Of a DNA stretch of 64,000 bases, positions 19,612-30,961 are shown one piece after another (positions within the stretch are counted from its first letter, which is position 1; every line of letters starts with the position of its first letter). Below the pieces are notes generated by a model. That model searched no databases. It was not told the origin of the DNA and was given only the letters and a program-made list of their open reading frames with translations. The position numbers and the translations under genes were made by a program. This DNA is from Pseudoips prasinana (Eukaryota > Arthropoda > Insecta > Lepidoptera > Nolidae). The stretch lies in the NCBI GenBank assembly GCA_951640165.1, contig OX621256.1, positions 5,084,001-5,148,000 on the forward strand. The letters run 5' to 3'.

Positions 19612-19965
19612 TTCACTGATACCAATTATTATTATAACTCACACAGTGGAATGTAACTATATCTGTTTACATGTGACTGACTGTACATGAAATTCTTTTG
19701 ATGATCGTAAACTAGGGCCCTAAAGTTAATTTTACGCACACCTTTTTACGTCTGAAGATAAAAACTGGGAAAACAAAACACCTGCCAACTTTTCACAAGT
19801 TAAACTACCTACAGTTCATATAAACGCGATTCTTTTATTTATAACCCTTTTGCTTTGATATCTACGTAACTGAACTATAATTAAACTCCTCCGTCTGGAA
19901 ACAAATGGAACGTCCATTGGTGTCCAACCACCACACGCTAACGCACATATACAGTCTTTATTATA
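19612..19965. other. No gene or repeat recognised
   Basis: AT-rich sequence between the RTE-like LINE fragment and MITE G, with no ORF or terminal repeat seen. Confidence 0.45.
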
Positions 19966-19970
19966 TCAAA

Positions 19971-20113
19971 AGTACAGACGCCAGCACATTAAGCTACCCC
20001 AATCTGTGAAATTTCTTTTATAGATTTTCAACTTTATCATAAAAGCATAAGATTCACTTTCAATTGTGGAAATTTGATAGATTGGGATAGCTTGATGTGC
20101 TGGCGTCTGTACA
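19971..20113. mobile_element. MITE G, copy 1
   Basis: ~140 bp with ~35-bp TIRs, GTACAGACGCCAGCACAT inwards to CCCCAATCTG. Other copies are at 25168, 34284, 59432 (half) and 59885. The interior is CTTTATCA...AAGCATAAG and CACTTTCAATTG. Confidence 0.85.
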
Positions 20114-20254
20114 TTCTTTATTCCCTTGATATAACTAGAGTTGTTGTTATCTTCATATCAGCCGAAAGACGTCCAGTGCTGGAATAAGCCCCCAAGAGAT
20201 CAAATATTGAGCCGAGTGAAGTTAATCAGATGTATATACTTTTTTAGGTATATA

Positions 20255-20395
20255 TCATAGGGCGACAAACGAGCAAGTGGGTCACCTGATGGAAAATGAT
20301 CACCGCCGCCCATGGACACTCGCAATACCAGAGTCACCAGATCACGCGGGTGTGTTGCCGGCTTTTATAAGAGTCAGCAAACCAGTGATACTGGC
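20255..20395 (+). repeat. Repeat V fragment
   Basis: GGGCGACAAACGAGCAAGTG through TGATCACCGCCGCCCATGG. Matches V at 35130-35490 and 43675-43785 (minus). Followed at 20475-20552 by another recurrent-looking segment (GGAGGTACTTCCCCAGTCGG) seen once. Confidence 0.55.
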
Positions 20396-20734
20396 CCTTT
20401 CCCCCACACCGATGAGATCTGGCGACCTTACTCACACGCAGAAAAACAACATTAAGTTATGTTATTATTAAGGAATGTCTTCTGTAAGGTGGAGGTACTT
20501 CCCCAGTCGGGCTGCTCTTTGAGCGTTGAACGCTGTGCCCTACCTCTACAATAATACTTTTACATTGATTTCAATAACACATTTCCTTTTTTCTGTGATT
20601 ATTTCTGCGTGTCGTGGTCGACTTTTGAGCATTCAGTTATACCTACCTACCTAGCATAGGTAGGTATATCTCACGAGTAGGGTCACTATCACGGTGTCTT
20701 TGAAGAAGATCAGTTCAGTCATTCAGGAAGAGTT

Positions 20735-21320
20735 TGATCAGGAACGAACCAAATGAGTCTAAGAAAGAGCTTTGTTTACACTCAGCTTAATAAATCTTTT
20801 TACGTCCGACCGTGAGTAATGGACTCGATCTACGAATAGGAATATTGTATAGTTCACTCTGTTTGGTGCATATAGGTACACGAAATTTATAAGATACTTA
20901 CTGTGCCCGGCGGTTTTACCCACGTTAAACTTTATAAATTATCATAGCTCCTCCAGTGTAGGTGATAGCGTGATAATATGTAGCCTATATGTTGATCCGA
21001 CTTCTTAGTAATGTTCATGCAAAATTTGAAGTAAATCCATGCAGTACTTTTTGAGTTTAGCCCGGACATACATACAGACAAACAGACAAAAATTCTAAAA
21101 ACTATATTTTTGACTTCGATATCGAGTGTAGTCACGCCCCAAGTATCCTTTTTACAAAATGTACAATGTACAGTTTTGACATTCCTACGATTTTATTATA
21201 TGTATAGATTCGACGACAAGTTGCAACTTTTATACCAAATCCAATTAGATATTCGATATTCTTCGATAAATATTTTTATGTCAGACCGTGACTCTATAAC
21301 TCACGGTTGGACATAAAAAG
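20735..21320 (+). repeat. Repeat T, interrupted by Helitron
   Basis: 20735-20900 resembles 25338-25470 (CTTTTTACGTCCGACCGTGA GTAATGGACTCG). T-like sequence resumes at 21209-21320. The gap is a variant B Helitron. Confidence 0.55.
20901..21208 (-). mobile_element. Helitron variant B, reverse copy
   Basis: The complement begins TCTATACATATAATAAAATC and ends GTGGGTAAAACCGCCGGGCA; CTAG is degraded to CAGT. Matches 16971-17273. Confidence 0.75.
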
Positions 21321-21329
21321 ATTTATAGT

Positions 21330-21440
21330 GTCTTCTTATGGGGTCTCTGTTCCATAATTCAATTACATCACTGGCAACGCAAATTGGTCGAAGGCCTTCA
21401 AGAGACACTGCGGTATTTAAGACGAGAAGATGTTATCGAG
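21330..21440 (-). pseudogene. RTE-like RT fragment
   Basis: The complement resembles the RT stretch around CVLPVxTYGTE that forms the 110-bp satellite at 45922-47130. Too short and decayed to define ends. Confidence 0.45.
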
Positions 21441-21511
21441 TTGAGTCCAGTTGAGGTGAATTTGATGATTGTCTCCATACTCAAAGTTGGACCTAACTTC
21501 TTGAATTTTCT

Positions 21512-21576
21512 ACACCATGTTTTATACAAATAAATATATTCCATTCTATTCATCATATTTGTATAAAACATGGTGT
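21512..21576. repeat. Short inverted repeat, 20-bp perfect arms
   Basis: 21512-21531 (ACACCATGTTTTATACAAAT) pairs perfectly with 21557-21576 across a 25-nt loop. Confidence 0.9.
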
Positions 21577-21886
21577 GTAAAATAGGTCTTACGGGTGAAC
21601 ACAACGTTTCACATGTTTTGCTAGTAATCGGCATACAAATGTTAGGCGCTATCTACTCAATACATGTTATTACTGGTTCATACCAAAAAAAAAATACAAA
21701 TATTGCTTAGGTAGTAAAGATTATTAAATCTCTACACAGAGAAAACAAACATCATCAAACAACTTGGAATGTAGAGTCCCCAACCTTGACCTGAATGGTC
21801 CAACACGCTCAGTAAAAAAATCTCCATCCTATGAAACAACCACATCGAACTCACTGCATTCATGCCACTGACGAAGAAATAAAATG

Positions 21887-22135
21887 GCTTCATATCATAA
21901 CAGCTGTAAGAAGTCCACTGCTGGAGAAAAGAATCCCCAAGAATCATCTTGGCGACATGCCATAATCTCCACGATTGGCGGACGGGTTTGCGATCACAGT
22001 AAGTTTGCAGTAGTTAGCGGTAGTACTCAGGAAGAAACTGCTGCCCGTCCGCTGGTAGATATTCCATGGGGTCGACTTCTTCGCCCCCAAAGGGTGAGAT
22101 GGGGCGATGATATTCTGATTTTCCGTCACCACACA
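21887..22135 (+). repeat. Repeat W, long copy
   Basis: Runs from CAGCTGTAAGAAGTCCACTG through CCACGATTGGCGGACGGGT to GTGAGATGGGGCGATGA. The family may derive from a LINE C-terminal region. Confidence 0.6.
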
Positions 22136-22457
22136 ACAATATGACTTGATAACACCCATCTTTTTGCGTTACGAGATATAAATGTCAAGGTTTGGAGCTC
22201 CCGCCATAGATGTTTTGTAAGAAGTATACATAGGTAGGTAAGTATGTAAGTATAAACTCCCGTATCACCATATGTTGCTCTTGAACGCGTTAGCCATCTG
22301 GTACTATTTTAGTCGGAAGCATAATAAAGAACCATTATATGAACTCTCAATGTACTGAATGTATGGAGGTAATAATATTTATGTATCTACTCCTAAGTAT
22401 TCCGGAGGATACATTAATATATTATATGATAAGTTCTTAAGAACTTGGAATTTGATA

Positions 22458-23116
22458 GGCCTGTGGCGTGGTTGGTAAATGCTTGCTTTGCACGCCGCAG
22501 GTTGTGGGTTCGATTCCCACCCAGATATTTGTGTGCATGAACATGTCTGCTTGTTCTGACACTGGGTGTAATTATCTATATAACTATGTACCTATTTACA
22601 AAAGAAAAGTAAGTAGTATATGTAGTATACATATCCGTTATCTGGTTTCTGTTGAATGCCTCGTTGGTCTAGCGGTAGCGGGTTTGACCGCATATAATGA
22701 GGTTCTGGGTTCAAATCCCGGGTCGGACCAAAAAGAGATTTTGGGATGTTTCCGTAAAAAGAAATTTCTCAGCATCAGCCCGAAGTCTGGAAGTTGGCGG
22801 TATTACACCCCCGTGCCTCGGAGAGCACGTAAAGCCGCCGGTCCTGTACCTGAACTCTTTCCGGTCGTGTCGCTAGTCGTCCCATCGGCTCATGAGAGTG
22901 ATGGAATAGTAAGTGCCCCTGTGTTTGCGCACACACTTGTGCACTATAATATGTCCTGCGCAATTGGCTAGTCTCCATTGAGACTGGCCGCCGTGGCCGA
23001 AATTCGGTCGGGAGGACATCTTCATCATCATCATCTGGTTTCCATAGTACCTACAAACTGTGCTTAGATTGGGATCAGATAACCGTGTGTGAATACTGTC
23101 CTAAGTTATTATATTA
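22458..23116 (+). mobile_element. SINE-B split by SINE-A
   Basis: SINE-B head and body (22458-22649) continue at 23033-23116. The split lies in TTATCTGGTTTC, of which ATCTGGTTTC is present on both sides (22640-22649 and 23033-23042). Confidence 0.9.
22650..23032 (+). mobile_element. SINE-A, most complete copy
   Basis: 383 bp: TGTTGAATGCCTCG, A-box TGGTCTAGCGGTAGCG, B-box GGGTTCAAATCCCGGGTC, body, 3' GGAGGACATC and a (TCA)n tail. The 10-bp target duplication shows insertion by target-primed reverse transcription. Confidence 0.9.
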
Positions 23117-23224
23117 TAATTGATTGTTTCCTAACTTTTTGAGGTACCTTAAAATATTCGGAAATTATTAGTTCGAAACCATACCAATACTGCCCAACCA
23201 TACTGACTATTACCATACCATCAC

Positions 23225-23335
23225 TGCTTATAGCTAGACGCTCTAACCGGTCCTTTAATTTAAGCCCTGTCAGAGGTCTGCTGGGCGGCTTGAACAACTC
23301 CGACACTAGGGTAACCACTGCCCATACGATAAGTA
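23225..23335 (+). mobile_element. SINE-D body fragment
   Basis: GTCAGAGGTCTGCTGGGCGG, CTTGAACAACTCCGACACTA, GGTAACCACTGCCCATACGA. Matches 63590-63735. Confidence 0.55.
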
Positions 23336-23697
23336 AGTAATTACTTGTTTTCATGCTATCATGGGAAAGCAATATTCCTCCGTCATGCCACGGGCCACTG
23401 CCACCGTCATGAGCAGAGTAGGTACTCTACCTCGATGTATCACAAGGTACGCGACATCCCCAACATTCCCATAAACGTTATAGTGGGACAACCCCATACT
23501 GGGCCATTGGATACACCTACATACTAATGTGGCGTCGATCATCATCATCATGTCAACCGAATGCCGTTCACTGCAAAACAAAGACCTCACCAATTATTTC
23601 CACAAAGGTGTAAAAGTGTAAGTGTCAATCATTAGGAGGGATACGCCATAATCGCCACGCTTGGCAGACGGGTTGGCTATCGCAGTAAGATGGTCAT

Positions 23698-24346
23698 TTA
23701 TTCATTTTTATTTATTTAATAGATTTTGTACACACAGAAATAACAAAAGTAAAATAAATGAAGAAGAGACAGGTAGTACATGGGTGCTGCTTATTTCAAA
23801 AGAAATTTCTTCCAGCAGACCCGCGAGAGGAGATATTAAAGTGTAATAGGCATGTGCGTAGGTTTATGATATCATTACATAAACTACATACTAAAATACA
23901 CAGATACTTATAATGGGGTAACCATATGCATGAACTACATATACATAAATATATACATAACTAGGATGAAGAGGAGAGATAGTAATTTTTCACTTGCTTC
24001 TTAAAAAGAGGTAGTGTTTTGTAATTACGGATGTTGGGAGGGAGAGAATTCCACAATCTGACTGCCTGAACTGTGAAGGAATGAGAATAGAAATCTGTTC
24101 TATGCAATGGGAATTTAAGAAGGTGTTTAAGGTGTGACCTACAGGGGGCATTAGGAACACGAGAGTAGGAAAAACGCTCCCGTAAGTAGGATGGAGATGA
24201 AGGATTATGTAGTATATTAAAGAGGATACATAATAGACGAGTATTCCTGCGAAGACGGATCGGGAGCCACTTGAGATCCTTGCGGAAACGTGATCATATT
24301 TCTTCAAACTGAAAATAAACCGAATGCATAAATTTTGCAAGCGCTC
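23698..24346 (-). mobile_element. LINE-h, 5'-truncated
   Basis: 649-bp 3' end of a CR1/L2-like LINE, with the target duplication ATGGTCAT at 23690-23697 and 24347-24354. The coding end lies at 23961-24340, then an AT-rich 3' UTR with a short tail near 23698. Confidence 0.8.
23961..24340 (-). pseudogene. LINE-h RT C-terminus
   Basis: Reads DLKWLPIRLRRNTR (the DL-WLPI box of CR1/L2-type LINEs), then VRLWNSLPPNIRNYKTLPLF and a stop at 23961-23963. Upstream, IRFIFSLKKYDHVS lies in another frame, so there is a 1-base frameshift near 24290. The rest of ORF2 was never copied (5' truncation). Confidence 0.75.
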
Positions 24347-24499
24347 ATGGTCATGGTACTCATGAAAACGCTGCTACCTATTTTCTGGTATATATTCCCT
24401 CGGGACAACTTTTACGCCCCTCATGTAGGAAGGGGGGTGGGATGGGGTACAGATATTCTTTCTTAGCCGTTAAATATTTATAAGAGAAAAGCTACTCAC

Positions 24500-25128
24500 T
24501 TTTCCGTCACTATACATATTTGAAATGTGTTTTTGTTGTTGAATTTGTAAGAAAAAATATGTCACTTTTTGAAATAAACAAGGAGGCTGTACTTAAAAGA
24601 AAAATAGTTCGCAAACCGCTATTAATACCAAGATATAGACTGAAGATATGTGATAAAAACTGTTATTATATGGCAACAATAATATACAATAGAGTTCCAG
24701 AAAGATTCAGAAATCTGACAGAAACAGAATTCAATAAAAAAAATGTATAAGTGGCTCTGTGACAAATGTTTTTATTGTATTTCAGATTATCTTCAATTTA
24801 ACTTTCAATAATTTTGACATACTACTTAACTTGACTTTTACGTTATATATATTAATTGATTGACTATATATACACATTTACGTTATTGTTTAGCTAATAA
24901 ATTATTTTAAAATTGTAAAATTATATAGAAAGTAAAATATTAAGTTATGTATATCGAATTAAAATTACGTGAGATTATGACAAATAATACATGTTACTTA
25001 CATATATTATGTGTCATACTTCTACTTAAACATTTGCACGACAAATTTTTGAATATAGTGGAACCGTAATTTAAGACCATCTAAATGTACCTATATTCCT
25101 GCAAATAAAGAAATCATTCATTCATTCA
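24500..25128 (+). mobile_element. LINE-i 3' end, tail (CATT)n
   Basis: The RT C-terminal remnant is followed by a ~330-bp 3' UTR and AATAAAGAAATCATTCATTC. Similar in layout to the LINE-c tail, but a different sequence. Confidence 0.65.
24520..24800 (+). pseudogene. LINE-i RT C-terminus
   Basis: IYNRVPERFRNLTETEFNK is the terminal IYNKLP-type motif of LINE ORF2. The frame is lost in the A8 run at 24737-24744. Shifting by one base restores MYKWLCDKCFYCISDYL, a typical LINE C-terminus. Confidence 0.65.
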
Positions 25129-25167
25129 ACCACACAGCTATGTGGCGTAGCCCTAGTTTTTTATGTT

Positions 25168-25312
25168 TGTACAGACGTCAATATATTAAGCTACCCCAAT
25201 CTGTCATATTTCCCTAATTGAAAGTGAACCTAATGATTTTGTAATAACATTCAAAATCTATAAAAGAAATTTGACAGATTGGGTTAGCTGGATGTGCTGG
25301 CGTCTGTACATA
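25168..25312. mobile_element. MITE G, copy 2
   Basis: TIRs GTACAGACGTCAATATAT (diverged) and GATGTGCTGGCGTCTGTAC. The interior is inverted relative to copy 1. Confidence 0.8.
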
Positions 25313-25337
25313 CTAACCTGGAACTATCTACATGAGT

Positions 25338-25700
25338 CGCCTATGAAAAAGCTTCGTTTACACTCAGTTCAGCTCAATAAATCTTTTTACATCCGACCGT
25401 GAGTAATGGACTCGGACTATGAATAAGAATATGTTATAGTTCACTGTCATCTATCACTATTTGCAACTCATACACGAAATTTCAACTAGATATTCGATAA
25501 ATGTTTTGAATTACGAATGAGAATGTCCCTCCCTACATATATTGAATTTCGCTCTGATCATTACGCGAAATTTCAACTAGATGTAAAATAACTGTTTGTA
25601 CACATTTAAATTAGGAATAAGAATATTATAGAATTTCAGTTTAAATAATTTACAAAATTTCTACTAGATATACGATACATGTTTCTTGTATTCGAAAAGA
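25338..25700 (+). repeat. Repeat T, degenerate ~95-bp tandem units
   Basis: GAATAAGAATAT-like starts at 25422, 25515 and 25615 are each followed by GAAATTTCAACTAGAT-like sequence and an ATTCGATA-like box. About three diverged units. The leading part matches 20735-20900. Confidence 0.6.
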
Positions 25701-25714
25701 GATTTTTTAAAGAC

Positions 25715-25862
25715 ATTTTACAAGCTAGCTAAATATCATTGCTATTATAAAATAAATTTTATAAATGATTTCATCATCATATATTACTACAAACATATTC
25801 TGACTATTTACAAGCGCTTTTTTAAAGTCTACGGGAATAAAAACCTTTTTTATTTTATTTAT
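25715..25862 (+). mobile_element. Repeat X, copy 3 (internally deleted)
   Basis: ACAAGCTAGCTAAATATCAT joined to TATTACTACAAACATATTCT, then the usual 3' end and tail. Confidence 0.7.
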
Positions 25863-25885
25863 ATTTTATTGTTTATTTTATTTTG

Positions 25886-26085
25886 AATTCCACTGGCCGT
25901 ACTCCGCAGGTCGTGAGTTGGATTCCCACCTAGGACGGGACTTGTGTATCTATGTATGTCTTTAGAAAAGAAAAGTAGTATAGGTAGTATCAGTTATCTG
26001 GTTTCCTTAGTCCAAGCGCTGCTTCGTTTGGGATCAGATGGCGGTGTGTGAATAGTGTCCCAGGTTATTATTATTATATTTCAAC
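25886..26085 (+). mobile_element. SINE-B, copy
   Basis: Head from CTGGCCGTACTCCGCAGG, B-box GTGAGTTGGATTCCCACC, 3' end GTCCCAGGTTATTATTATTA. Confidence 0.75.
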
Positions 26086-26347
26086 AAGATATAGGTACCT
26101 ATAGTCTTGCAAGCTGATAACGCATGTATAAAAGAAGCAGTGATTAGAATAATGTTCTGAGACAATTATACTTAAGATAAAAAATATTATTATTATACTT
26201 GGTTATCTTTTTAATTAACTTCGTAATATGTAGCATTAGTTTCAAACGTTGATGTTATACTTAAAACATTATGTCATAGTATATATGATAAGGTTTTATT
26301 TTATATATAATAGCAAGTCAAACCAGGCCATCTGATGATTAGTGATC

Positions 26348-26640
26348 ACTGCCGCCCATGAATAAAATATTCATTTATTCCGTAATAACATTTATGTGGA
26401 ATCGTCATTTTTTTTACCCTACCGTGCAGTGCATGACGTGGCAGCTACTGAGAAACACTGCCAGAAAACTCAGTACGAATCCTTTTTTTTGTTAATAAAA
26501 TATACTTAAGATTAATTACAATTATGTGTGTTGACTCAGAACAACTGCTCAATCCCAAGCACTTTTGTCACTTAAATAATCAGAACTTTGTCACTTAAAA
26601 TTTTGTAATATGCCCTGCTACACAATTTTGTTCAAATAAA
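26348..26640 (-). mobile_element. LINE-d family 3' end, inserted in repeat V
   Basis: Matches 49150-49432, including the CACGTCATGCACTGC and CAGTAGGAATCC-like blocks in complement. V sequence (TAGTGATCACTGCCGCCCAT) directly precedes it. Confidence 0.75.
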
Positions 26641-26814
26641 GTGACACACGGCACGTCCGCCAAGGCACACCATTAGGGTCTGCACAAGAAGGTCTAATTA
26701 GAAACATTTCGTGCAATTTTCAGCAAAAAACGTAGAATTTATATCCTCTTTCTTTAAGTCGCTGCACTAGTAATGAGCATAGACAAACAAATTTAATCTT
26801 CTCTTTTAGACCTA

Positions 26815-27020
26815 ATGCACACGGCGGCGCGGCGCAGCGCGGCGCATTTTTACGTCCAGACGTGTCACTCAACTCGCGTTATTGGCGCTGTTAAACTTGA
26901 AAATTGCAATTATATATGACAAAATTGTGTAACGCAAGTCGTGAGTGCGTGTAAAATACGCCGTGTTCTTGTGTTTACGAGCCGTGCGTAATTGCCTCGT
27001 ATTTACTCCTAGTTGACTTC
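26815..27020. repeat. GC-rich box in AT-rich DNA, unknown
   Basis: CACGGCGGCGCGGCGCAGCG and GGCGCATTTTTACGTCCAGA. Base composition contrasts sharply with both flanks. No second copy in the window, so it may be a transposon terminus or a CpG-rich regulatory stretch. Confidence 0.35.
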
Positions 27021-27040
27021 ACTGGCTTCCGAATGCGCGC

Positions 27041-27292
27041 AGTAAAATGTTCCTTGCCAACAAGGTGGGAATTTACATGACGTGCATTCGACCCATATTT
27101 TTGACGGAACTAGAGCTTAAGATAATAGATCTTGTTCAAGATCGTGAAGTATCGCGAACACCACAAAAGTTTCTAGTTTATCTGATGAATGGTATGAGTG
27201 TGCTTCTAAATAGATTTATTAGCCCAAAATGGTTTTACTGGACTTCACCGGTCAATGAAGGCAAGTGGGGGCTCAAGCCGTCTAGCCAGTAG
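27041..27292 (+). other. Short ORF, not recognised
   Basis: 82-codon ORF; KVGIYMTCIRPIF resembles the KLALYKTYIRP-type segment that follows the RT palm of Jockey-like LINEs. The rest has no match I recognise. Possibly a LINE remnant. Confidence 0.25.
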
Positions 27293-27653
27293 ACTAGGTA
27301 ACCCGAGCCAGAGGGCACCCCTTTGGGGTTCATACCTTGTTACTGATACGCAGAGATACATAAAAAAATATGTTTATATAGATGATTTCAGCAATTGTTC
27401 TACGTTTATATGCGAAGACGGCGGCCGTTCATTCTATTAGGGATCGGTGAGAGTATTCCATAGATAGAAAATAGTTAAGAGTCATTTTAACCTTTGTTTC
27501 GATTGTACCTCATGTACTATTATTGTACATTATTATTATTATTGCACTATGTATTAGTATTAAGTTAGTTAATAATAATTAGTAGTATTAGTGTTATTGT
27601 ACTATGGACATTAAAAGAACCTATTAATATATCCTCGGTTGCACTACAGCAGA

Positions 27654-27860
27654 CTGCACGCGTGGTGCAGCGGTTAAGATGCTCATGTCGCTACTACGTT
27701 TTTCAGGTTCAGCAGCCGCATAGGACAACTATTTGTGTAATGTGTCTGTGAATTTCATGTGGGTAAATTGCTGCGATACAGCGTTTTATTTCCCTAGTAC
27801 ATGCATAATCATTTTGAAACATAAACATACATTTTTTAAGATGTGATGTGCATGTATTTC
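27654..27860 (+). mobile_element. SINE-C, forward copy
   Basis: Head GTGGTGCAGCGGTTAAGATG, B-box diverged, then AGGACAACTATTTGTGTAAT and a body resembling the complement of 61319-61480. Confidence 0.7.
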
Positions 27861-27899
27861 AAATGCGGCGTAGTGTCTGTAATGTATTTTTTATTAAAT

Positions 27900-29090
27900 C
27901 AATCAATATAATAAATTTCTTGGCACAGCTAACAAATTGCCATCTGCTACTATAGCAAGCAGACAACTGATAAACATACTTAATTTCTAAGTACATCTCC
28001 TCTATCCGCTTAATTTACTTAAAAAAGAGGTGCAAAATTCTTAAATTACGTATTTGTACAATCATTTTTGAACCAGAACAGAGCTGATTTAAAGAACTAA
28101 GACAAAGGGGCCAGTTTTTCTTTTCTTTCGTGTCTATATGTTTGTTAATGAAGCGTTACTCGTAAATTCCTAAGCAATGTGTAAATACTGATTAGCGTTG
28201 TGTTATTCAAATGGTTCCGAAAACTACTTTTGTAGTTTTTGTTTGTCTTTTAGAGGCCGCGTTTAGAGGTGATCAACCATTTCTATAGTTAGATTTAAAT
28301 TATAATGGACCATTGTATTTAATAATTTGTTAATTGTTTATTAAACTATGTGAATAATAGAATTAACTACCAGCTATGTGAATATTATAGACATAACGCG
28401 TTAAAATAAAAAATATATTTCGATATTATTAAGCCATTAGTTTTGAATCTTTGTTTTATATTTTGTTTCGTATGTTAATTATGTTTCCTTAATTTTATTA
28501 TTAGAAAAAGTATTTTTCTTTTTTATATTTAATTATTATAAATGTATTTATTGAATTATTCATTATTGATGTAACCAGTTTAATGTATTCGTTCATCTGT
28601 GCATATTGTGGCACCCTAAAAACTGTGCATATATATTTTTTTCACTAAATAAATAGTAAACCCGTCCGTTTCCTATATTCAGTGGTCCTTTTAAAACAAA
28701 TAAAAATGCAAACCTAATTATATAAAGCCTTAATATTCTAAAATATACAAAACATGTATATTTTAGAATACAAATCAAACCAGATGACTGAATCAGATTT
28801 TAAGAAAATGCATACATATATTTGATAACATGTAAAAAAAAATTTTATTTTTATTGTTTAACTTGAAAAATAATATTGGTAATATACCCGAAAAAAGAAG
28901 TTGATGAGCAGCCGCTGAGGTTGGAGGAAGACATGCTAACTGCACATGTTTTTTATTTCGAGTATTTTTAACGAATCATGTGCATAAATCTAAACTGATC
29001 TAAGCTACTGATTTAAGTGTACGTGCGAGATGGCTGTTGAACTTCATCTGCGGGGCAAGAGGCTGGATTGGGAGCGAGTATGAGTACCTA
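27900..29090. other. AT-rich stretch without recognisable genes
   Basis: No repeat family copy was found. The only structure noted is a perfect 15-bp-arm inverted repeat at 28735-28749 / 28755-28769 (ATTCTAAAATATACA). Confidence 0.5.
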
Positions 29091-29214
29091 CACACGAACT
29101 TATTACTTTCTAATATGTTATTTCTAAAACACTCTATCCGGTCCTCAATCGGATGAGAGGCACACGTCTTCGCATATTAACGTACAGCGATAATTGCACA
29201 AAAAGCCGCAATAA

Positions 29215-29325
29215 ACAATGAACCTCTCATGTACCTCTCTGTCAGTAACCGCTTAGAGTCGAAGCCAAAAGAGGGTGCACTCCAGCGCGGGAACTTAGTT
29301 TGTAGTTTTATTTGCTAGACAAGTT
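29215..29325 (+). repeat. Repeat R, copy 1
   Basis: CAGTAACCGCTTAGAGTCGA to GGAACTTAGTTTGTAGTTTT. Homologous to 55875-55975. Confidence 0.55.
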
Positions 29326-29334
29326 GATCCCTTT

Positions 29335-29757
29335 GACGGGCCTGTTGGCGTGTTTGGCAAATGCTTGCTTTTCACGCCGGAGGCCGCGAATTCGATTCCT
29401 ACCGAGGCCAGATATTTGTGTTCATGAACATTTCTGTTTGTTCTGAGTCTGGGTGTATTTATCTATATAAGTATGTATTTACAAAAGAAAAGTAGTATGT
29501 AGTATATCAGTTATCTGGTTTCTATAGTACAAGCTCTGCTTAGTTTGGGATCAGATGGCCGTGTGTGAATAATGTTCCAATAGTGTTACCTATTTTAGAC
29601 GCTTAATTATTGGTAATTAGATTAAAGCTGTGTGGTACGAATTGACTCCAATACAAAATAATTACGTGAGTTACCCGTTCTAGTTTTAACTATGTTTGGG
29701 ATCAGATAGCCGTTTGTAAATAATGTCCCAGGATATTATATTATTATTATATTATAT
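29335..29757 (+). mobile_element. SINE-B copy plus second SINE-B tail
   Basis: 29335-29582 is a nearly full SINE-B (CCTGTTGGCGTGTTTGG to GATGGCCGTGTGTGAATAAT). A second 3' end lies at 29695-29757. Between them, 29595-29690 is repeat Q. Confidence 0.75.
29595..29690 (+). repeat. Repeat Q, copy 1
   Basis: TTAGACGCTTAATTATTGG, TAAAGCTGTGTGGTACGAAT and ACGTGAGTTACCCGTT recur in complement at 30962-31085. Confidence 0.6.
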
Positions 29758-30055
29758 TTTATCCCACACTCTTGTCCGGTGACAAAGTGAAAGCATCTTA
29801 GGCTAACTGTGAAAGTCATGTCAATAAAACAATACTTTATATATAAACTTGTCAATCATAAACCTATGTTTTCATTGGACATTATTTATTTATTAACTCA
29901 TTGATCACAACGCCCGTATTCATAGTCCGTCTGTCATATATAGTGCCAATAAAACTCTACAGAAGTGACAACTTTATGTTGCCATTGCTTTGACACTTGG
30001 GCAATTAGGCATCAAATCAATATTTATATTCACAAGTTTTACTACTCATAAGGTA

Positions 30056-30786
30056 TACAGGGTGGCAAATGAGTTGACGTTCAAACGCAAAATTTAGATA
30101 CTTTACGATGAGGAGAATCACCCCATGTATGTTCTACGATTTTGCGTAGTTCTCGAGATAGTATTTTGTTCGATCCTGAGCTCAAACCCAAATTTTGAAC
30201 TTTCAAATAAATTCTAAGTCAGTTCTGCAATGATTAGATAAACTATACTTTTTAGGGTGTTAGGTTAAACTATGCTAATGAGTTATCACTAAAAATCAAC
30301 ACACACAAATGTTCAACAGATCGAGAAAGAAATCGAAAACTGATGTTAGGTGAAATTTATGAAAAAAAAACTTGAGAGGTGTCAAGGGTCACCCGGATGG
30401 ATCGAAGTTATTTGTTATTATTTATTATGTACAAAAAACCTGTATACACTCAACAAAAATAATCGTCGCGACACCACACTGTTCAATGAGAAATAGAAGT
30501 AAAAATATCTGGCTTGCTTTCTATAAGAGAGAGAGAGAGAGAGACAGACAGAGAAACATGCACACGCCGCACAGTTGCAAAAAGTGTCGTGCCAACTTTT
30601 CGTAAGATTTTTTTCCTCCTAGCCCCCTTTCACAACGCGCGATAAGGAACTTCGTTCATATAATTAAAACATACTATCTTGAAAACTACGCAAAATCGTA
30701 GAACATACATTGGGATGATTCGAATACTCCTCATCATAAAGTATCTAAATTTTGCGTTTGAACGTCAACTCCTCGGCCACCCTGTA
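30056..30786. mobile_element. TIR DNA transposon, non-autonomous, TA-flanked
   Basis: TIRs of ~110 bp: TACAGGGTGGCAAATGAGTT on the left and its near complement on the right, each flanked by TA. No transposase. A U element lies inside (30366-30660). Tc1/mariner-like by its TA flank, but the superfamily is uncertain. Confidence 0.75.
30366..30660 (+). mobile_element. U element, copy 2, nested
   Basis: Same sequence as 15065-15372 in opposite orientation, including the purine tract (GA)n at 30527-30543. Confidence 0.7.
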
Positions 30787-30961
30787 TAGCTGTAAATATA
30801 GTGATGACATCTTCTTATATAGACGCTATGTATGCTCATAAATTAAATATGAGTCCGTGTCGAGGCTATATCTAAGTATATGTTTGTTTAATGTGTACAT
30901 ACCTTAATCATATTATTATTAGAAAGACTGAGGGGGATAGAGGACGTGAGGAGTTAACGTA

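Larger units (their letters stand above)
23625..24460 (+). repeat. Repeat W split by LINE-h
   Basis: W sequence 23625-23697 ends in ATGGTCAT and resumes at 24347 with ATGGTCAT GGTACTCATG, then CTGGTATATATTCCCTCGG and GATGGGG. The 8-bp duplication brackets LINE-h. Confidence 0.8.
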
